Shown here: piece by piece, positions 35,535 through 44,285 of the stretch
How the letters are laid out: each line of letters opens with the position of its first letter
Position numbering within the stretch: the stretch's first letter is position 1
From: Brevundimonas pondensis
Lineage (GTDB): Bacteria > Pseudomonadota > Alphaproteobacteria > Caulobacterales > Caulobacteraceae
Direction: 5' to 3'
Assembly (NCBI RefSeq): GCF_017487345.1
Contig: NZ_CP062006.1
Span: forward strand, 124,001-188,000
DNA: 64,000 nucleotides
Position numbers and translations under genes: made by a program
The notes under the pieces: model-generated
Seen by the model: only the letters and a program-made list of their open reading frames with translations
Database searches by the model: none
What the model was told of the DNA's origin: nothing

Positions 35535-36473
35535 ATGATCGAACTGGTGATCGACGCGCGTCGCAAGGACCTCGGCGGGTTCGAGGTCGGGCGCGTCCTG
35601 CCCTTCCACGCCAGGCCCATGGTCGGCCCCTTCATCTTCCTGGACCAGATGGGGCCGGCCGAGTTCGCGCCGGGCGCCGACGCCATCAATGTGCGGCCGC
35701 ATCCGCACATCGGCCTGTCGACACTGACCTATCTGTTCGAGGGCGAGATCATGCATCGGGACAATCTGGGCTACACTCAGCCCATCCGTCCCGGCGAGGT
35801 GAACTGGATGACCGCCGGGTCCGGCATCGTCCATTCCGAACGCACCGATCCGCTGAAGAAGGCGCAGGGCGGGCCGATGCACGGCATGCAGGCCTGGGTC
35901 GCCCTGCCGACCGAGCTGGAGGAGATCGCCCCCTCGTTCACCCACCTGGGCGAGGACGCCCAGCCCACCTATGAGAACAACGGCCTGTTCGCGCGCCTGG
36001 TGGCGGGCGAGGCCTTCGGCGCCAAGGCCGGAACCCCGGTCCAGTCGCCGCTCTTCTACGTCCACTGGGACATGGCCGAGGGCGTCCGCGCCGCCCCGCC
36101 GCCGCCGAAATCCAAGGGCGGCTACAGCGAACGCTCGCTGTTCGTGGCCAAGGGTAGCATCGAGGTCGACGGCCGCACCTTCCACGCAGGCCAGATGGTC
36201 GTCCTGTCGGCCAACGCCGAGCCGACCGTCACCGCGCTCGCCCCCTCCAGCGTCATGGTCCTGGGCGGCGAGCCGGTCGGCGAACGCCTGATCTGGTGGA
36301 ACTTCGTCTCCTCGTCCCAGGCCCGCATGGACCAGGCCAAGGCCGACTGGAAAGCCGGCCGCATGACCCTGCCCGCCGAAGACGCGCTGGAGTTCATCCC
36401 CCTGCCGGACGAACCCGCCCAGGCCACTCGCGCCCCCGAACCCGTCGAGCCCAAGCCGACCGACCCGGTCTAG
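35535..36473 (+). CDS. Pirin family protein
   Basis: Cupin-fold iron protein of 312 residues. The metal ligands are visible as HPHIGLSTLTYLFEG (two His) and GIVHSE (His and Glu), with the pirin signature RPHPHIGL and NWMTAGSGIVHSER. The C-terminal half has a second cupin domain (PPPPKSKGGYSERSLFVAKGSIEVDG). Bacterial pirins include quercetinase-like enzymes and modulators of pyruvate metabolism; the role here is not shown. It follows the bkdR-like gene by 22 bases and may be co-transcribed. Confidence 0.92.
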   Translation: MIELVIDARRKDLGGFEVGRVLPFHARPMVGPFIFLDQMGPAEFAPGADAINVRPHPHIGLSTLTYLFEGEIMHRDNLGYTQPIRPGEVNWMTAGSGIVHSERTDPLKKAQGGPMHGMQAWVALPTELEEIAPSFTHLGEDAQPTYENNGLFARLVAGEAFGAKAGTPVQSPLFYVHWDMAEGVRAAPPPPKSKGGYSERSLFVAKGSIEVDGRTFHAGQMVVLSANAEPTVTALAPSSVMVLGGEPVGERLIWWNFVSSSQARMDQAKADWKAGRMTLPAEDALEFIPLPDEPAQATRAPEPVEPKPTDPV

Positions 36474-36562
36474 AGGCGAGGCGGTCCCGCTTTCGCAGGC
36501 GGCTCTCTGAAGGCGGTGAGAGTTCGCCTACCGTCGGTTCTCGATTCTGCTAAGGCTTCGGA

Positions 36563-37075
36563 ATGAAAAGGATTCGCAGTCTGATCGTCGCCAATTTCTG
36601 TTGGCGTGGCCGCTTAAACCGCTCGAGTTTCTATATCTCTATCGGCCTCTTCTACCTTTTGGGACTGCTTGCCCTGCCGTTGCAGGTTGTCCAGTCCGTC
36701 GCAGCAGCCCGCGACGCGACGTCCCTTCTGGTGGTCCTGAACGGGCTTTTGGTGGTTGTGGGCGTGGTGATGGCCTGGTTCATGCTCGGGGCGGTCGTGC
36801 GGCGTTTGCATGATCGTGGCAAAAGCGGATTGTGGCTGTTCCTCTTCTTTGGCCCCCATGCGGCGGTCGTAGCCCTGATCTCCCGGATTCCGCTCAGCGA
36901 TCAGAAGACGATCCTGCTCAGCCTCATCCTCGGTTTTGTCGTCGCGGCGCCGTTCCTGATCTGGGGAGCGGTTGAGATATTCTGCCTTCGTGGTCGTCAG
37001 GACGCCAACCGCTATGGCCCTGATCCGCTTGCAACCGCAGAGACAAACACACTGGTCGCTCAGCCCATCGAGTAG
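36563..37075 (+). CDS. DUF805 family membrane protein
   Basis: A 170-residue inner-membrane protein of the DUF805 family. The family marks are visible: WRGRLNRSSFY at the start, VVRRLHDRGKSGLWLF in the middle, and a C-terminal NRYGPDP. Four hydrophobic segments are predicted by eye. Codon use is less G/C-biased than that of its neighbours. No function is established for the family. The 3' end overlaps the next, convergent gene by 16 bases. Confidence 0.85.
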   Translation: MKRIRSLIVANFCWRGRLNRSSFYISIGLFYLLGLLALPLQVVQSVAAARDATSLLVVLNGLLVVVGVVMAWFMLGAVVRRLHDRGKSGLWLFLFFGPHAAVVALISRIPLSDQKTILLSLILGFVVAAPFLIWGAVEIFCLRGRQDANRYGPDPLATAETNTLVAQPIE

Positions 37076-37305
37076 AGGCGATCTCGAGCGTCGCACTGGT
37101 CGAAGGCGATGTCGAACAGCGGGCCGTCGGGTCGGCAGATGTAGCATTGGCCGACCTGGTTCCGACGCACCTGGGCATCGCCGTAAAACGCGGCTTGCTC
37201 CAGGCGGTTCGCGCACGCCGCCTCGCGCTGAACCACCCATGCGCCTACCGCTGCGAGCGTGACGGCGGCCAATCCGCCGAGAACCATCAGATGGCTGCGC
37301 TGCAT
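37060..37305 (-). CDS. Small exported or membrane-anchored protein
   Basis: An 81-residue protein with GGGAAGAG upstream of its ATG. An N-terminal hydrophobic helix (LMVLGGLAAVTLAAVGAWVV) is followed by a short periplasmic part with four cysteines (AACANRL, QCYICRPDGP, DQCDARD), enough for two disulfides. The family is not recognised. It converges on and slightly overlaps the DUF805 gene. Confidence 0.65.
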   Translation of the reverse strand: MQRSHLMVLGGLAAVTLAAVGAWVVQREAACANRLEQAAFYGDAQVRRNQVGQCYICRPDGPLFDIAFDQCDARDRLYSMG

Positions 37306-37352
37306 AGTCTCTTCCCTTGAGGAATTCTGTTTAAAGACTTGGCTGTGTGCTC

Positions 37353-38312
37353 TCAAAGCGCCCGCAGGAACTCAATCAGCGCCGCGCTCACTTCCTCCGC
37401 CCGTTCCTGCTGCAACCAATGCCCCGCCCCCGGCAGGACCACCTGCCCGCGCAGGGCGGTCAGCCAGTCCTTCTGCGCCGCCTCAAACGGACCGGCGTAG
37501 TGGCGGACGGGGTCGCGCTCGCCGACCATGAAGAGGGCGGGCTGAGCAATCTGCTGGCCTTGCAGGAAGGCTGTCAGGCTCCAGTTGCGGTCGAGGCAGC
37601 GGTACCAGTCCAGCGGTCCCTTGAAGCCCGAGGCGCTGAAGGCGGCGACGTATTCCTCGAAGTGCGCCTCGCTCATCCACGGCGGCAGGATCGCGTGGTC
37701 GGAAATGCTGTCCAGCAGACTGACGCCCTCGGGCATGAAGCCGGTCGATTGGTCCGCCGTGGCGGTGGCGCCGTCATAGGCCCAGAACATCTTCCTCAGA
37801 GCCGTGGCCGGATCGGCGTCCAGTTCGACATGAGCCTCCGGTGACTGGAAGCGGTTGATGTAGAGGTCGCCCAGGCCCGCTCGCTTGGTGATCGCCGCCA
37901 TGGCGGCGGTCGGCGGTCCCTTGGGCCGACGCGGCTGGAAGGGCACCGACAGGCCGGCCACGGCGCGGAACACATCCGGCCGCATCATGGCGCAGTGCCA
38001 GGCCACCGCCGAGCCCCAGTCATGACCGACGACCACGGCCTGATCTTCCCCCAGCGCCCGGACCAGATCGACCATGTCTCCGACCAGATGCAGGATGGTG
38101 TGGTCCTCCCCATCGGCGGGTTTGTCGGTCCCGCCATAGCCGCGCATGTCGGGGGCGACGGCGTGATAACCCGCCTCGGCCAGGGCCTGAACCTGGGCTC
38201 GCCAACTGATCCCCAGTTCGGGAAAGCCGTGGATCAGCAGGACCAGCGGGCCTTCACCGGCCTCCAGCACCTGTTGCGTCAGGCCGTCGGTGGCGATGCG
38301 GCGGGTCTGCAT
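37353..38312 (-). CDS. Alpha/beta hydrolase, epoxide hydrolase-like
   Basis: A 319-residue soluble alpha/beta hydrolase. The oxyanion motif HGFPE, the nucleophile elbow GHDWGS (catalytic Asp) and the C-terminal PGAGHWLQQE (catalytic His) match epoxide hydrolases. PDMRGYGGTDKP is also typical. The cap domain from about residue 140 to 230 presumably carries the Tyr residues. The natural substrate is unknown. The start at 38312 overlaps the open frame, though not the chosen start, of the helicase gene on the other strand. Confidence 0.88.
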   Translation of the reverse strand: MQTRRIATDGLTQQVLEAGEGPLVLLIHGFPELGISWRAQVQALAEAGYHAVAPDMRGYGGTDKPADGEDHTILHLVGDMVDLVRALGEDQAVVVGHDWGSAVAWHCAMMRPDVFRAVAGLSVPFQPRRPKGPPTAAMAAITKRAGLGDLYINRFQSPEAHVELDADPATALRKMFWAYDGATATADQSTGFMPEGVSLLDSISDHAILPPWMSEAHFEEYVAAFSASGFKGPLDWYRCLDRNWSLTAFLQGQQIAQPALFMVGERDPVRHYAGPFEAAQKDWLTALRGQVVLPGAGHWLQQERAEEVSAALIEFLRAL

Positions 38313-38415
38313 GGGCGGTCCTCCGTTTGCGGTCAGCCTAGCGCCTTTTCAGTCTCTGGCGAGAGTGGCGAACGTTCCCGTTCCGTTTCGTGACGCGGGG
38401 CGCTATGGATCGGGC

Positions 38416-41256
38416 GTGACCGACGTCTCCGCCCCTTCCACCGTCCAGCCCGCGACTGCGTTCGCGGCGGACCTGCCGCCCGCCCTGGCCACGCCGCCGG
38501 GCGCGGGGGCCGTGTGCGACGCGGCGGGCGCCAGGAAGATCGGGCGCGGCGCGGCCGAGGGCATCTTTCTGGGCGGCGCCGTCATGGTCGCCCACGCCAG
38601 CCTGACCGCGCGCCGTCTGGGCCTCAGCCCGCCGCCGCGCTCGACCGAGATGCTGGACGTGCTGGAGCTCTACGCCTTCGTGCGTCCTGCAAAATTCTGC
38701 GCGCCCTCGCCGTCGGGGCTGGCTCTGGCCATGGGGCGGAGCGAACCGAAGGGGGCCGAGGCTCAGGCCCGGGCTCTGCGCGACGCCGCCGCCGACCTGC
38801 TGAATGAACTGACGGACCCCGCCTATCCGGGCCGCGAGGACGCCTTCACCCTGGCCGGGACGCTGGACCGGGCGGGTTGGTCGTGGGGCGGGCGCGTCCT
38901 GGCCGCGCTTCAGGCCGGACCCCTGCGCGACCGGCGCGAGCGCGGCACCGGTCTGGACGTCTGGTCGCGCCTGGCCGAATGGGAGGACGAGGCCCCGCGC
39001 GGCGAGGCCGGGTCCGCGCCGGTCGATTCTGAGAGCGCCCGCATCCGTCTGGACAAGCTGTTGCAGGCCTCGGGTCTGGACGAGACGCGGCCGGCCCAGT
39101 CCGACTACGCCGCCGAGGCCGCCTACGCCTTTTCGCCGCGCAACGAGGAGGGCCGCCCCCGCGTCCTTCTGGCCGAGGCCGGCACGGGCACCGGCAAGAC
39201 CCTCGGCTATCTGGCCCCGGCCAGCCTGTGGGCCGAACGCAATTCGGGGGCGGCCTGGGTCTCGACCTATACCCGCGCCCTCCAACGCCAGATCGACCGC
39301 GAAAGCCGCGCCCTGTGGCCGGACGAGGCCGAGCGCCGCAAGAAGACGGTGGTGCGCAAGGGCCGCGAAAACTACCTCTGCCTGCTGAACCTGCAGGACA
39401 TGATGCAGGCGGCCCAGCTGGGGAATGGCGACCTGATCGGCATGGGGCTGGCGGCGCGCTGGGCCGCCCACAGCCGCGACGGCGACATGACCGGCGGCGA
39501 CTATCCCGGCTGGCTGCCCGGCCTCTATGCGACGGCCCCCAGCCATCAGGCCAGCCCGGCCAATCTGGTCGATCGGCGCGGCGAATGCGTCCACGCCGCC
39601 TGTCCGCACTACCGGCTCTGCTTCGTCGAAAAGACCATCCGCGCCAGCCGCCGGGCCGATCTGGTCGTGGCCAACCACGCCCTGGTCATGACCCAGGCCG
39701 CCTTCGACGGGGCCCGCTCGGCGCGCGGCCTGAAGCAGGACGGCGAGACGGCGGCGCTGAAACGCATCGTCTTCGACGAGGGCCACCACCTGTTCGACGC
39801 CGCCGACAGCGCCTTCTCCGCCGCCCTGTCGGGTCAGGAAGCCGCCGAGCTGCGCCGCTGGATCAGAGGTCCCGAGGGGCGGGGCCGTCGCGGGCGCGGG
39901 CTGGAGCAGAGGCTGGGCGACCTGTGCGCCGACAACGAGGCCGCCGCCAAGGCCCTGAAGGACGCCATGATCGCCGCCGCCGCCCTGCCGGGCGAGGGCG
40001 TATCCGGCCGCATCGCGCCAGCGTCGGGCGAGATCAACCCCATCGGCCCGATCGAGGCCTTCCTGGTCGCCGCCCTGGAACAGCTGTGCGCCCGCAGTCA
40101 GGAAACCGGCGGGACCGAGTTCGGCATGGAGTGCGCCCTGCGCCCGGCCACAGAGCCGGTGCTCGAGGCGGCCCGCGCCGCCGCCCGCGCCATCGCCGCC
40201 GTTGAGGCGCCGCTTCTGGCCCTGTCCCGTCACCTTGAGGATATTCTAGACGAGGAGGCCGCCGAGCTGGACGGCGCCGCCCGCGCCCGCATCGAAGGCG
40301 CGCTGCGCGGCATGGACCGGCGCGCGCGCATGACCCTGCCGGGCTGGCGCTCCATGCTGGCGGCGCTTGAGGAGGGCGGCGACGAACCCGATCCTGATTT
40401 CGTCGACTGGCTGAGCGCCGAAGCCGCCTTTGGTCGCATCCACGACGTGGCCCTGCGACGTCACTGGATCGACCCGACCGTGCCTTTGGAAGCCGCCGTG
40501 GTCATGCCCGCCCACGGGGTGCTGGTGACCAGCGCCACCTTGTCCGACCCCGCCGCGGAAGACCCCTTCCAGCTGGCCCGGATGCGCACTGGCGCGGCCC
40601 GCCTGATCGAGCCGGCGCGGACGCTGAAGGTCGACAGCCCCTTCGACTACGCCGCCAACAGCCGCATCATCGTCGTCAACGACCTGATGAAGGACGACCC
40701 GCGCCAGATCGCGGCGGCCATGCGCGAACTGTTCCTGGCGGCGGGCGGCGGGGGACTGGGGCTTTTCACCGCCATCCGTCGGCTGAAGACCGTCTATGAG
40801 CGGCTGGGGCCGGACCTGGCCAAGGCGGGCGTCCCCCTCTACGCCCAGCACGTCGATCCGCTGGAGGTCGGGGCGCTGGTGGATGTCTTCCGCGCGGAGC
40901 AGGACAGCTGCCTGTTGGGCACCGACGCCGTGCGGGATGGCGTGGACGTGCCGGGCCGCAGCTTGCGCGTGCTGGCCTTCGACCGCGTCCCCTGGCCGCG
41001 CCCCGACCTGCTGCACAAGGCCCGGCGCGAGCGCTTCGGCGGCAAGACCTATGACGACGCCCTGGCGCGCGGCCGCATCGCCCAGGCGTTTGGCCGCCTG
41101 ATCCGCCGAGCGGACGACAAGGGGGTCTTCCTCATGCTGGACGCCGCCTGTCCGACCCGCCTGTTCGCCGGCCTGCCGCCCGGAACCGAGGTCCAACGCA
41201 TGGGTCTGGCCGAGGCGGTGGAACTGACGAAGGGTTTCCTGACCTCCGAGGCCTGA
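38416..41256 (+). CDS. DinG-like ATP-dependent helicase with Fe-S cluster
   Basis: Large superfamily 2 helicase of the XPD/DinG group, 946 residues from a GTG at 38416. It has an unusual N-terminal domain of about 250 residues, then Walker A EAGTGTGKT, the Fe-S cysteines (one in ENYLCLL and three in CVHAACPHYRLC), the DEAH-like box FDEGHHLFDAAD, motif III and the C-terminal motif LGTDAVRDGVDVPGRSLRVLAFDRVPWPRPD with the arginine finger in QAFGRLIRR. DinG helicases unwind DNA with forked ends and R-loops. An earlier frame opening at 38290 would overlap the hydrolase gene. Confidence 0.9.
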   Translation: MTDVSAPSTVQPATAFAADLPPALATPPGAGAVCDAAGARKIGRGAAEGIFLGGAVMVAHASLTARRLGLSPPPRSTEMLDVLELYAFVRPAKFCAPSPSGLALAMGRSEPKGAEAQARALRDAAADLLNELTDPAYPGREDAFTLAGTLDRAGWSWGGRVLAALQAGPLRDRRERGTGLDVWSRLAEWEDEAPRGEAGSAPVDSESARIRLDKLLQASGLDETRPAQSDYAAEAAYAFSPRNEEGRPRVLLAEAGTGTGKTLGYLAPASLWAERNSGAAWVSTYTRALQRQIDRESRALWPDEAERRKKTVVRKGRENYLCLLNLQDMMQAAQLGNGDLIGMGLAARWAAHSRDGDMTGGDYPGWLPGLYATAPSHQASPANLVDRRGECVHAACPHYRLCFVEKTIRASRRADLVVANHALVMTQAAFDGARSARGLKQDGETAALKRIVFDEGHHLFDAADSAFSAALSGQEAAELRRWIRGPEGRGRRGRGLEQRLGDLCADNEAAAKALKDAMIAAAALPGEGVSGRIAPASGEINPIGPIEAFLVAALEQLCARSQETGGTEFGMECALRPATEPVLEAARAAARAIAAVEAPLLALSRHLEDILDEEAAELDGAARARIEGALRGMDRRARMTLPGWRSMLAALEEGGDEPDPDFVDWLSAEAAFGRIHDVALRRHWIDPTVPLEAAVVMPAHGVLVTSATLSDPAAEDPFQLARMRTGAARLIEPARTLKVDSPFDYAANSRIIVVNDLMKDDPRQIAAAMRELFLAAGGGGLGLFTAIRRLKTVYERLGPDLAKAGVPLYAQHVDPLEVGALVDVFRAEQDSCLLGTDAVRDGVDVPGRSLRVLAFDRVPWPRPDLLHKARRERFGGKTYDDALARGRIAQAFGRLIRRADDKGVFLMLDAACPTRLFAGLPPGTEVQRMGLAEAVELTKGFLTSEA

Positions 41257-41278
41257 AACCCCGGCCCCCTCTCCCTTC

Positions 41279-41427
41279 CGTCATCCTCCGGCGAGCGGAG
41301 CGAGACCGGGGGACCCAGCGGCGCCCGCAGGGCGAAAGACCCACGCGCTGCGGTTGCCGTTAAGATCGCCTTCGGCGCCGCTGGGTCCCCCGGTCGGCGC
41401 CGCTTCGCGGCTTGCCGGAGGATGACG
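41279..41427. repeat. Large REP-like inverted repeat
   Basis: Two pairs of inverted arms enclose a 48-base centre: a 14-base outer pair (41279-41292 with 41414-41427, CGTCATCCTCCGGC) and a perfect 21-base inner pair (41305-41325 with 41374-41394). The transcript would form a long hairpin. The right part resembles the element at 2052-2100. No T-tract follows, so a terminator role is doubtful. Confidence 0.75.
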
Positions 41428-41502
41428 AAAGAGAAGAGGGCGCTGCACCCTGTCGCTTGATCGTCTATCTGAGACACAGCCACCCCAACCGACTGGCAGA
41501 CC

Positions 41503-41976
41503 ATGTCCAAGACCACCCCCGCGACCGTGGCCCTGACCAGGGCCGGGGTCGCCTTTGAGCTCTTCCCCTACGACTACGACCCCGATGCGCCGCGCGTGGG
41601 TCTGCAGGCGGCCGAGGCTCTGGGCTGGGCGCCGGAACAGGTGTTCAAGACCCTGATGACCCTGGTGGACGCCAAGCCCGCCTGCGTCATTGTCCCGTCC
41701 GACTGCGAGGTCAGCATGAAGAAGCTGGCGGCGGCTCTCGGCGGCAAGTCGGCCCAGATGATGAAGCCCGCCGACGCCGAGCGCCTGACGGGCTACAAGG
41801 TCGGCGGCGTCAGCCCCTTTGGTCAGAGGAAGGCCGTGCCGACGGTGATGGACGAGACGGCGATCCTGTTCGACCGCATCCTGATCAACGGCGGCCAGCG
41901 CGGCCTGCTGCTGGGCCTGACCCCGGACGAGGCGGCGCGGGCGGCGGGGGCGAAACTGGCCGACCTGACGGCCTGA
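41503..41976 (+). CDS. ybaK: Cys-tRNA(Pro)/Cys-tRNA(Cys) deacylase YbaK
   Basis: Editing enzyme of the INS/YbaK superfamily that hydrolyses mischarged Cys-tRNA(Pro). The 157-residue protein has VFKTLMTLVDAKPACVIVPSDCEVSMKKLAAALGGKSAQMM, ERLTGYKVGGVSPFGQRKAVPTVMDE and the NGGQRGLLLGL end typical of the family. It stands 246 bases after the helicase gene, behind the large inverted repeat. Confidence 0.94.
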   Translation: MSKTTPATVALTRAGVAFELFPYDYDPDAPRVGLQAAEALGWAPEQVFKTLMTLVDAKPACVIVPSDCEVSMKKLAAALGGKSAQMMKPADAERLTGYKVGGVSPFGQRKAVPTVMDETAILFDRILINGGQRGLLLGLTPDEAARAAGAKLADLTA

Positions 41977-41979
41977 ACC

Positions 41980-42414
41980 CTAGCCTTCGAAGGTCACGAC
42001 CACGCTATCGGCCGAGCGTTCGGCCTCGCCGTGGAAGACCGCCTCGATATTGTTGCCGTCCGGGTCCAGCAGGAAGGTGGCGTAGTAGCCAGGGTGATAG
42101 GGCCGCTCGCCCGGCGCGCCGTTGTCGGTCCCGCCCGCCGCCAGCCCCGCCTTGTGGAAGGCCTCGACCATGGCGCGGTCCTTCGCCTGAAACGCCAGGT
42201 GGCAGCGCCCGGTCGGTCGGCCCTGCGCCGCTATGCTGTCCACCGCCGAGACAAACAGTTCGTCGGCCCAGAAGAAGCGCTCCGCCTCGCCGCCGATCGG
42301 CACGTCCAGGGCCTCCAGCACCGCGCCGTAGAAGCGGCGGCTGGTCTCAAGATCGGGCGTCACCAGTTGCAGGTGGTCGATCAGTCGACCGCGATGAAGC
42401 TGCTGTGTCTCCAT
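41980..42414 (-). CDS. VOC family protein (glyoxalase-like)
   Basis: A 144-residue member of the vicinal oxygen chelate fold. It begins with IDHLQLVTPDLETSRRFYGAVLEALD and has CHLAFQAKDRAMVEAFHKAG and the closing YYATFLLDPDGNNIEAVFHG. His and Glu positions suggest a bound metal ion, but the specific reaction (dioxygenase, glyoxalase or resistance protein) cannot be read. It ends three bases from the ybaK stop, convergent. Confidence 0.85.
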   Translation of the reverse strand: METQQLHRGRLIDHLQLVTPDLETSRRFYGAVLEALDVPIGGEAERFFWADELFVSAVDSIAAQGRPTGRCHLAFQAKDRAMVEAFHKAGLAAGGTDNGAPGERPYHPGYYATFLLDPDGNNIEAVFHGEAERSADSVVVTFEG

Positions 42415-42516
42415 GGTCTTCGTCTCCTGTCAGGTTGCGATTCGAACGGGCGGCAGACTGGCCCGTTCCTGCTGACAGGGCGTGTCAGCAGCCTCAGCTC
42501 CTGCTAGACGAAGCCC

Positions 42517-43581
42517 ATGACCGACGCTCAAGCTGAACCCGTCCGCCACAGCCGCAAGGGGCTGATCATCCCCTTCGCCATCGTTTTCGTCGGCCTGGCC
42601 GTCTGGACCGGCTGGTGGTTCGTGCTGACGCAGCAGATCGAGAAGAAGCTGGAAGGCCGCATCGCCCGGCTGGAGCAGTCGGGCTGGACCGTGAAGCATG
42701 CAGGCCTGACCACGACCGGCTGGCCGCTGCGGGCGCGGGTGGCGATGAAGCATGTGGACGTCATCGCGCCCTCCGGTCATGCGGTGGCTGCACCCGAGAT
42801 CGTGGCCGAGGCCAATGCCTACAACCCGACCAAGTGGGTGATCATCGCGCCCGACGGTCTGGTCATGACGCGCGGCGCCAAGGGCAAGACGGCGGTGCGC
42901 GCCGAGGCCATTCGCATGAGCGTCCACGGCCTGACCCAGCGTTGGCCCAATGTGGCGGTCGAGTTGTCCAAGCCGGTCTTCACCGCCTTGCCTGACGCCG
43001 AACCCTTCCCCCTGGCCAAGGCGGGTTTGGTCCAGTTCTACATGCGGCCGCACGTGGCCGGGTCGAACGCCCCGACGGACGACGTCGACGTCCTGTTCCG
43101 TCTGGTCGACGGCGAGGGCCGCCCCAATGGCCCGGTCGAGGGCCTGACCCAGTCCGGGAGGCTGAACGCCCAGGTCGAGGCTGTGATCGAGAAGGCCGGC
43201 GCGCTGAAGGGCGCGGACGCCAAGGGCCTGCTGTCGGCCTGGACCGCCGCCGGCGGGCGCTTTGTCGAGATGAAGGGTGAACTGGGCGCGGGCGAGAGCA
43301 AGACCTTCCTGTCCAGCCCGGCCCTGTCGGCCGACGACAAGGGGCGTCTGGAGGGCGAGGTCTTCCTGCGCGCCGAGAAGCCTCTGGCCGCCATCGTCGG
43401 TCTGGCCGGCGCCCAGCAGGGCGGTTCGGTGGATCGCGCCGCCGCCGCCCGCGCCGCCGCCGCCGCGCCGCAGGGCGGGATGGGTGAACAGGGCCAGGCG
43501 GTCGATCTGGTGCTGAACTTCAAGGGCGGGCGCACCTATCTGGGCCCCTTCGCCCTGGCCCCGGCGCCGCAGCTGTTCTGA
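42517..43581 (+). CDS. DUF2125 family exported protein
   Basis: A 354-residue protein with one N-terminal membrane anchor (LIIPFAIVFVGLAVWTGWWFVL) and a long beta-rich periplasmic domain. It matches the DUF2125 family, common in alphaproteobacteria; the segment GWTVKHAGLTTTGWPLRARVAMKHVDV is typical. Function is unknown, although the fold resembles AsmA-like beta-structures. An Ala-rich low-complexity run (about residues 309-318) lies near the C-terminus. Its stop overlaps the next start by one base. Confidence 0.85.
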   Translation: MTDAQAEPVRHSRKGLIIPFAIVFVGLAVWTGWWFVLTQQIEKKLEGRIARLEQSGWTVKHAGLTTTGWPLRARVAMKHVDVIAPSGHAVAAPEIVAEANAYNPTKWVIIAPDGLVMTRGAKGKTAVRAEAIRMSVHGLTQRWPNVAVELSKPVFTALPDAEPFPLAKAGLVQFYMRPHVAGSNAPTDDVDVLFRLVDGEGRPNGPVEGLTQSGRLNAQVEAVIEKAGALKGADAKGLLSAWTAAGGRFVEMKGELGAGESKTFLSSPALSADDKGRLEGEVFLRAEKPLAAIVGLAGAQQGGSVDRAAAARAAAAAPQGGMGEQGQAVDLVLNFKGGRTYLGPFALAPAPQLF

Positions 43582-44261
43582 TGCTGGTCGAACCGCCGGA
43601 AGACCTTGAGCGGCTGGCGCTGGACCGCGCCCTGATCGCGGCGGCGCGGGCGCGTCTGGCCGCCGGGGCGCGCGGTGCCGCCGACGCCGACGCCATTGCC
43701 CTGCGTGCGCTGCTGCGCGACATTCCGGCGTCGGAGCGTCCGGCCCTGCGTGCCGTGTTGGGCCGCATCGAGGCGGCGACCGGCCCGGCTCTGGCCACCT
43801 GCGGGCCGCTGTCGCAGGCGCTGGCCGCCGACCGCTGGGGCCTGATCGGCCGTCCGGTCGCCGAGCCGGATCAGGCGCTGGCCACGGCCCGGCAAGGGGG
43901 CCGCGCCCTGATCGATCTCAGCGCCCGACCCTGGTGGGGCAAACTGCTGGCCTTGCCCATGCTCAAGGTCATCGCCGCCCTGCCGGACGACGCCGCCGGG
44001 ACGCCCCGCGCCCTGCTGGTCTCGACCGAGGCCCCCGGCCCGACCGGCGACGACCGCACCTTCTGGGTCACAGATAGCCCCGCGTCCGACGCCCGTATCG
44101 TGGCGGCCCTGGGCGAGGCCGGCCTGATCGCCGCGCCCCTGACGGCGGGGGGCGGCTTGAAGCTGTTCGTCCTGACAGGCTATGTGCAGGCTGAGGACGG
44201 GCGGTTGAGCAACGCCCCCGGCCAGATGAGCGGCGTCATCGGCGCCGCGCCCGTTTACTGA
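43581..44261 (+). CDS. Unknown protein coupled to hisC
   Basis: A 226-residue cytoplasmic protein whose ATG overlaps the preceding stop (TGATG). The first 70 residues form Ala/Leu/Arg-rich helices (LERLALDRALIAAARARLAAG). The C-terminal half has strands and a Gly-rich turn (GLIAAPLTAGGGLKLFVLTGYV). The helical start faintly recalls chorismate-mutase-like domains, which would suit its place before an aminotransferase, but the key residues cannot be matched. It is therefore left unnamed. Confidence 0.75.
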   Translation: MLVEPPEDLERLALDRALIAAARARLAAGARGAADADAIALRALLRDIPASERPALRAVLGRIEAATGPALATCGPLSQALAADRWGLIGRPVAEPDQALATARQGGRALIDLSARPWWGKLLALPMLKVIAALPDDAAGTPRALLVSTEAPGPTGDDRTFWVTDSPASDARIVAALGEAGLIAAPLTAGGGLKLFVLTGYVQAEDGRLSNAPGQMSGVIGAAPVY

Positions 44262-44285
44262 CCACGCATTTCGAGGATGACGCCC

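Noticed and set aside
41279..41427. Large hairpin after the helicase gene as a terminator
   Set aside because: No T-tract on either strand, and a related element occurs elsewhere, so a repeat is the better call.
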